From positions 1 through 5,716 of the forward strand of contig PWWA01000077.1 in the NCBI GenBank assembly GCA_003562145.1: a DNA stretch of 5,716 nt, in the 5' to 3' direction. A program made the translations under genes and the position numbers. The notes beneath the pieces were generated by a model. That model had not been told where the DNA came from. It saw nothing but the letters and a program-made list of their open reading frames with translations, and did not search any database. This document shows, one piece after another, positions 5,610-5,716 of the stretch (the stretch's first letter is position 1; each line of letters opens with the position of its first letter). The DNA is from Candidatus Woesearchaeota archaeon (lineage in GTDB: Archaea > Nanobdellota > Nanobdellia > Woesearchaeales > 21-14-0-10-32-9).

Positions 5610-5682
5610 GCCTCTGTAGCATAGCAGCTATTGCGTCTGCCTCGTAAGCAGAAGGTCCCGAGTGCAACTCTCGGAGGGGGCT
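5610..5682 (+). tRNA. tRNA-Thr (anticodon CGT), with unusual elbow bases
   Basis: The 73-nt cloverleaf has a 7-nt acceptor strand (5610-5616), T8-A9, and a D-arm at 5619-5634. The anticodon stem is perfect (TCTGC/GCAGA) with loop CTCGTAA (anticodon CGT at 5643-5645), and the T-stem is perfect (CCGAG/CTCGG) with loop TGCAACT. It decodes ACG as threonine. No CCA is encoded, as usual in archaea. Oddities are G7 opposite A66, T13 opposite T22, C at position 19 instead of G, and G at position 55 instead of T; position 73 is T. These affect the D-loop/T-loop contacts, so it may be a divergent functional tRNA or one that is decaying or wrongly sequenced. Confidence 0.85.
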
Positions 5683-5691
5683 TTTTTTTTT
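5682..5691 (+). terminator. T-tract terminator after the tRNA
   Basis: A run of ten T starts at the discriminator base of the tRNA. Archaeal RNA polymerase terminates on such T-tracts without needing a hairpin, so it probably ends the tRNA transcript and any read-through from the zinc-ribbon gene. Confidence 0.65.
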
Positions 5692-5716
5692 ATGTATTCG
5701 CCAGTATGTTTTATAA

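Noticed and set aside
5692..5716. ATG directly after the T-tract, open to the window edge
   Set aside because: It follows the terminator immediately with no promoter or SD, and eight codons are too few to support a gene.

Overview
The window reads as a compact archaeal genome segment, most likely from a DPANN-type lineage of the Woesearchaeota/Pacearchaeota kind. Four things point that way. TATA boxes (box A) sit 25-29 nt upstream of start codons, giving leaderless first genes. The tRNA gene has no encoded CCA and is followed by a T-tract. The M50 protease, S26-type protease and tiny zinc ribbon are of archaeal style. Several genes encode lineage-specific, single-pass membrane proteins. The lineage is an inference from gene style; no marker gene fixes it.

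The left two thirds (1-4068, minus strand) look like one operon read right to left. It starts with a 31-residue membrane microprotein (3973-4068), then a 145-aa protein with a pilin-like N-terminus (3530-3967), a 648-aa membrane-anchored protein with a cysteine-rich tail (1535-3481), and a 475-aa membrane-anchored protein with a recognisable VWFA domain and a complete MIDAS metal site (92-1519). The start of a further gene with a good Shine-Dalgarno runs off the left edge. Every complete protein has one hydrophobic segment at its N-terminus, and the larger ones carry cysteine-bearing parts that should lie outside the cell. I infer a cell-surface apparatus, perhaps pilus-like or adhesive; this is not demonstrated.

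Upstream of that operon, also on the minus strand, is an S26-type (signal peptidase/Sec11-like) membrane protease (4113-4670). Its reading frame is interrupted by one in-frame TGA eight codons before the catalytic serine. The frame is otherwise intact on both sides, with Ser-His-Asp at Sec11-like spacing. This is the most unusual observation in the window: recoding, a recent nonsense mutation or a sequencing error are all possible.

On the plus strand, divergent from the S26 gene, are an M50 (site-2-protease family) intramembrane metalloprotease (4794-5405), a 50-residue CxxC/CxxC zinc ribbon (5443-5595), and tRNA-Thr(CGT) (5610-5682) ending in T10. The tRNA has unusual bases at positions that normally build the elbow. 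No insertion sequences, CRISPR arrays or long repeats were seen, and no gene-free stretch exceeds about 125 nt.
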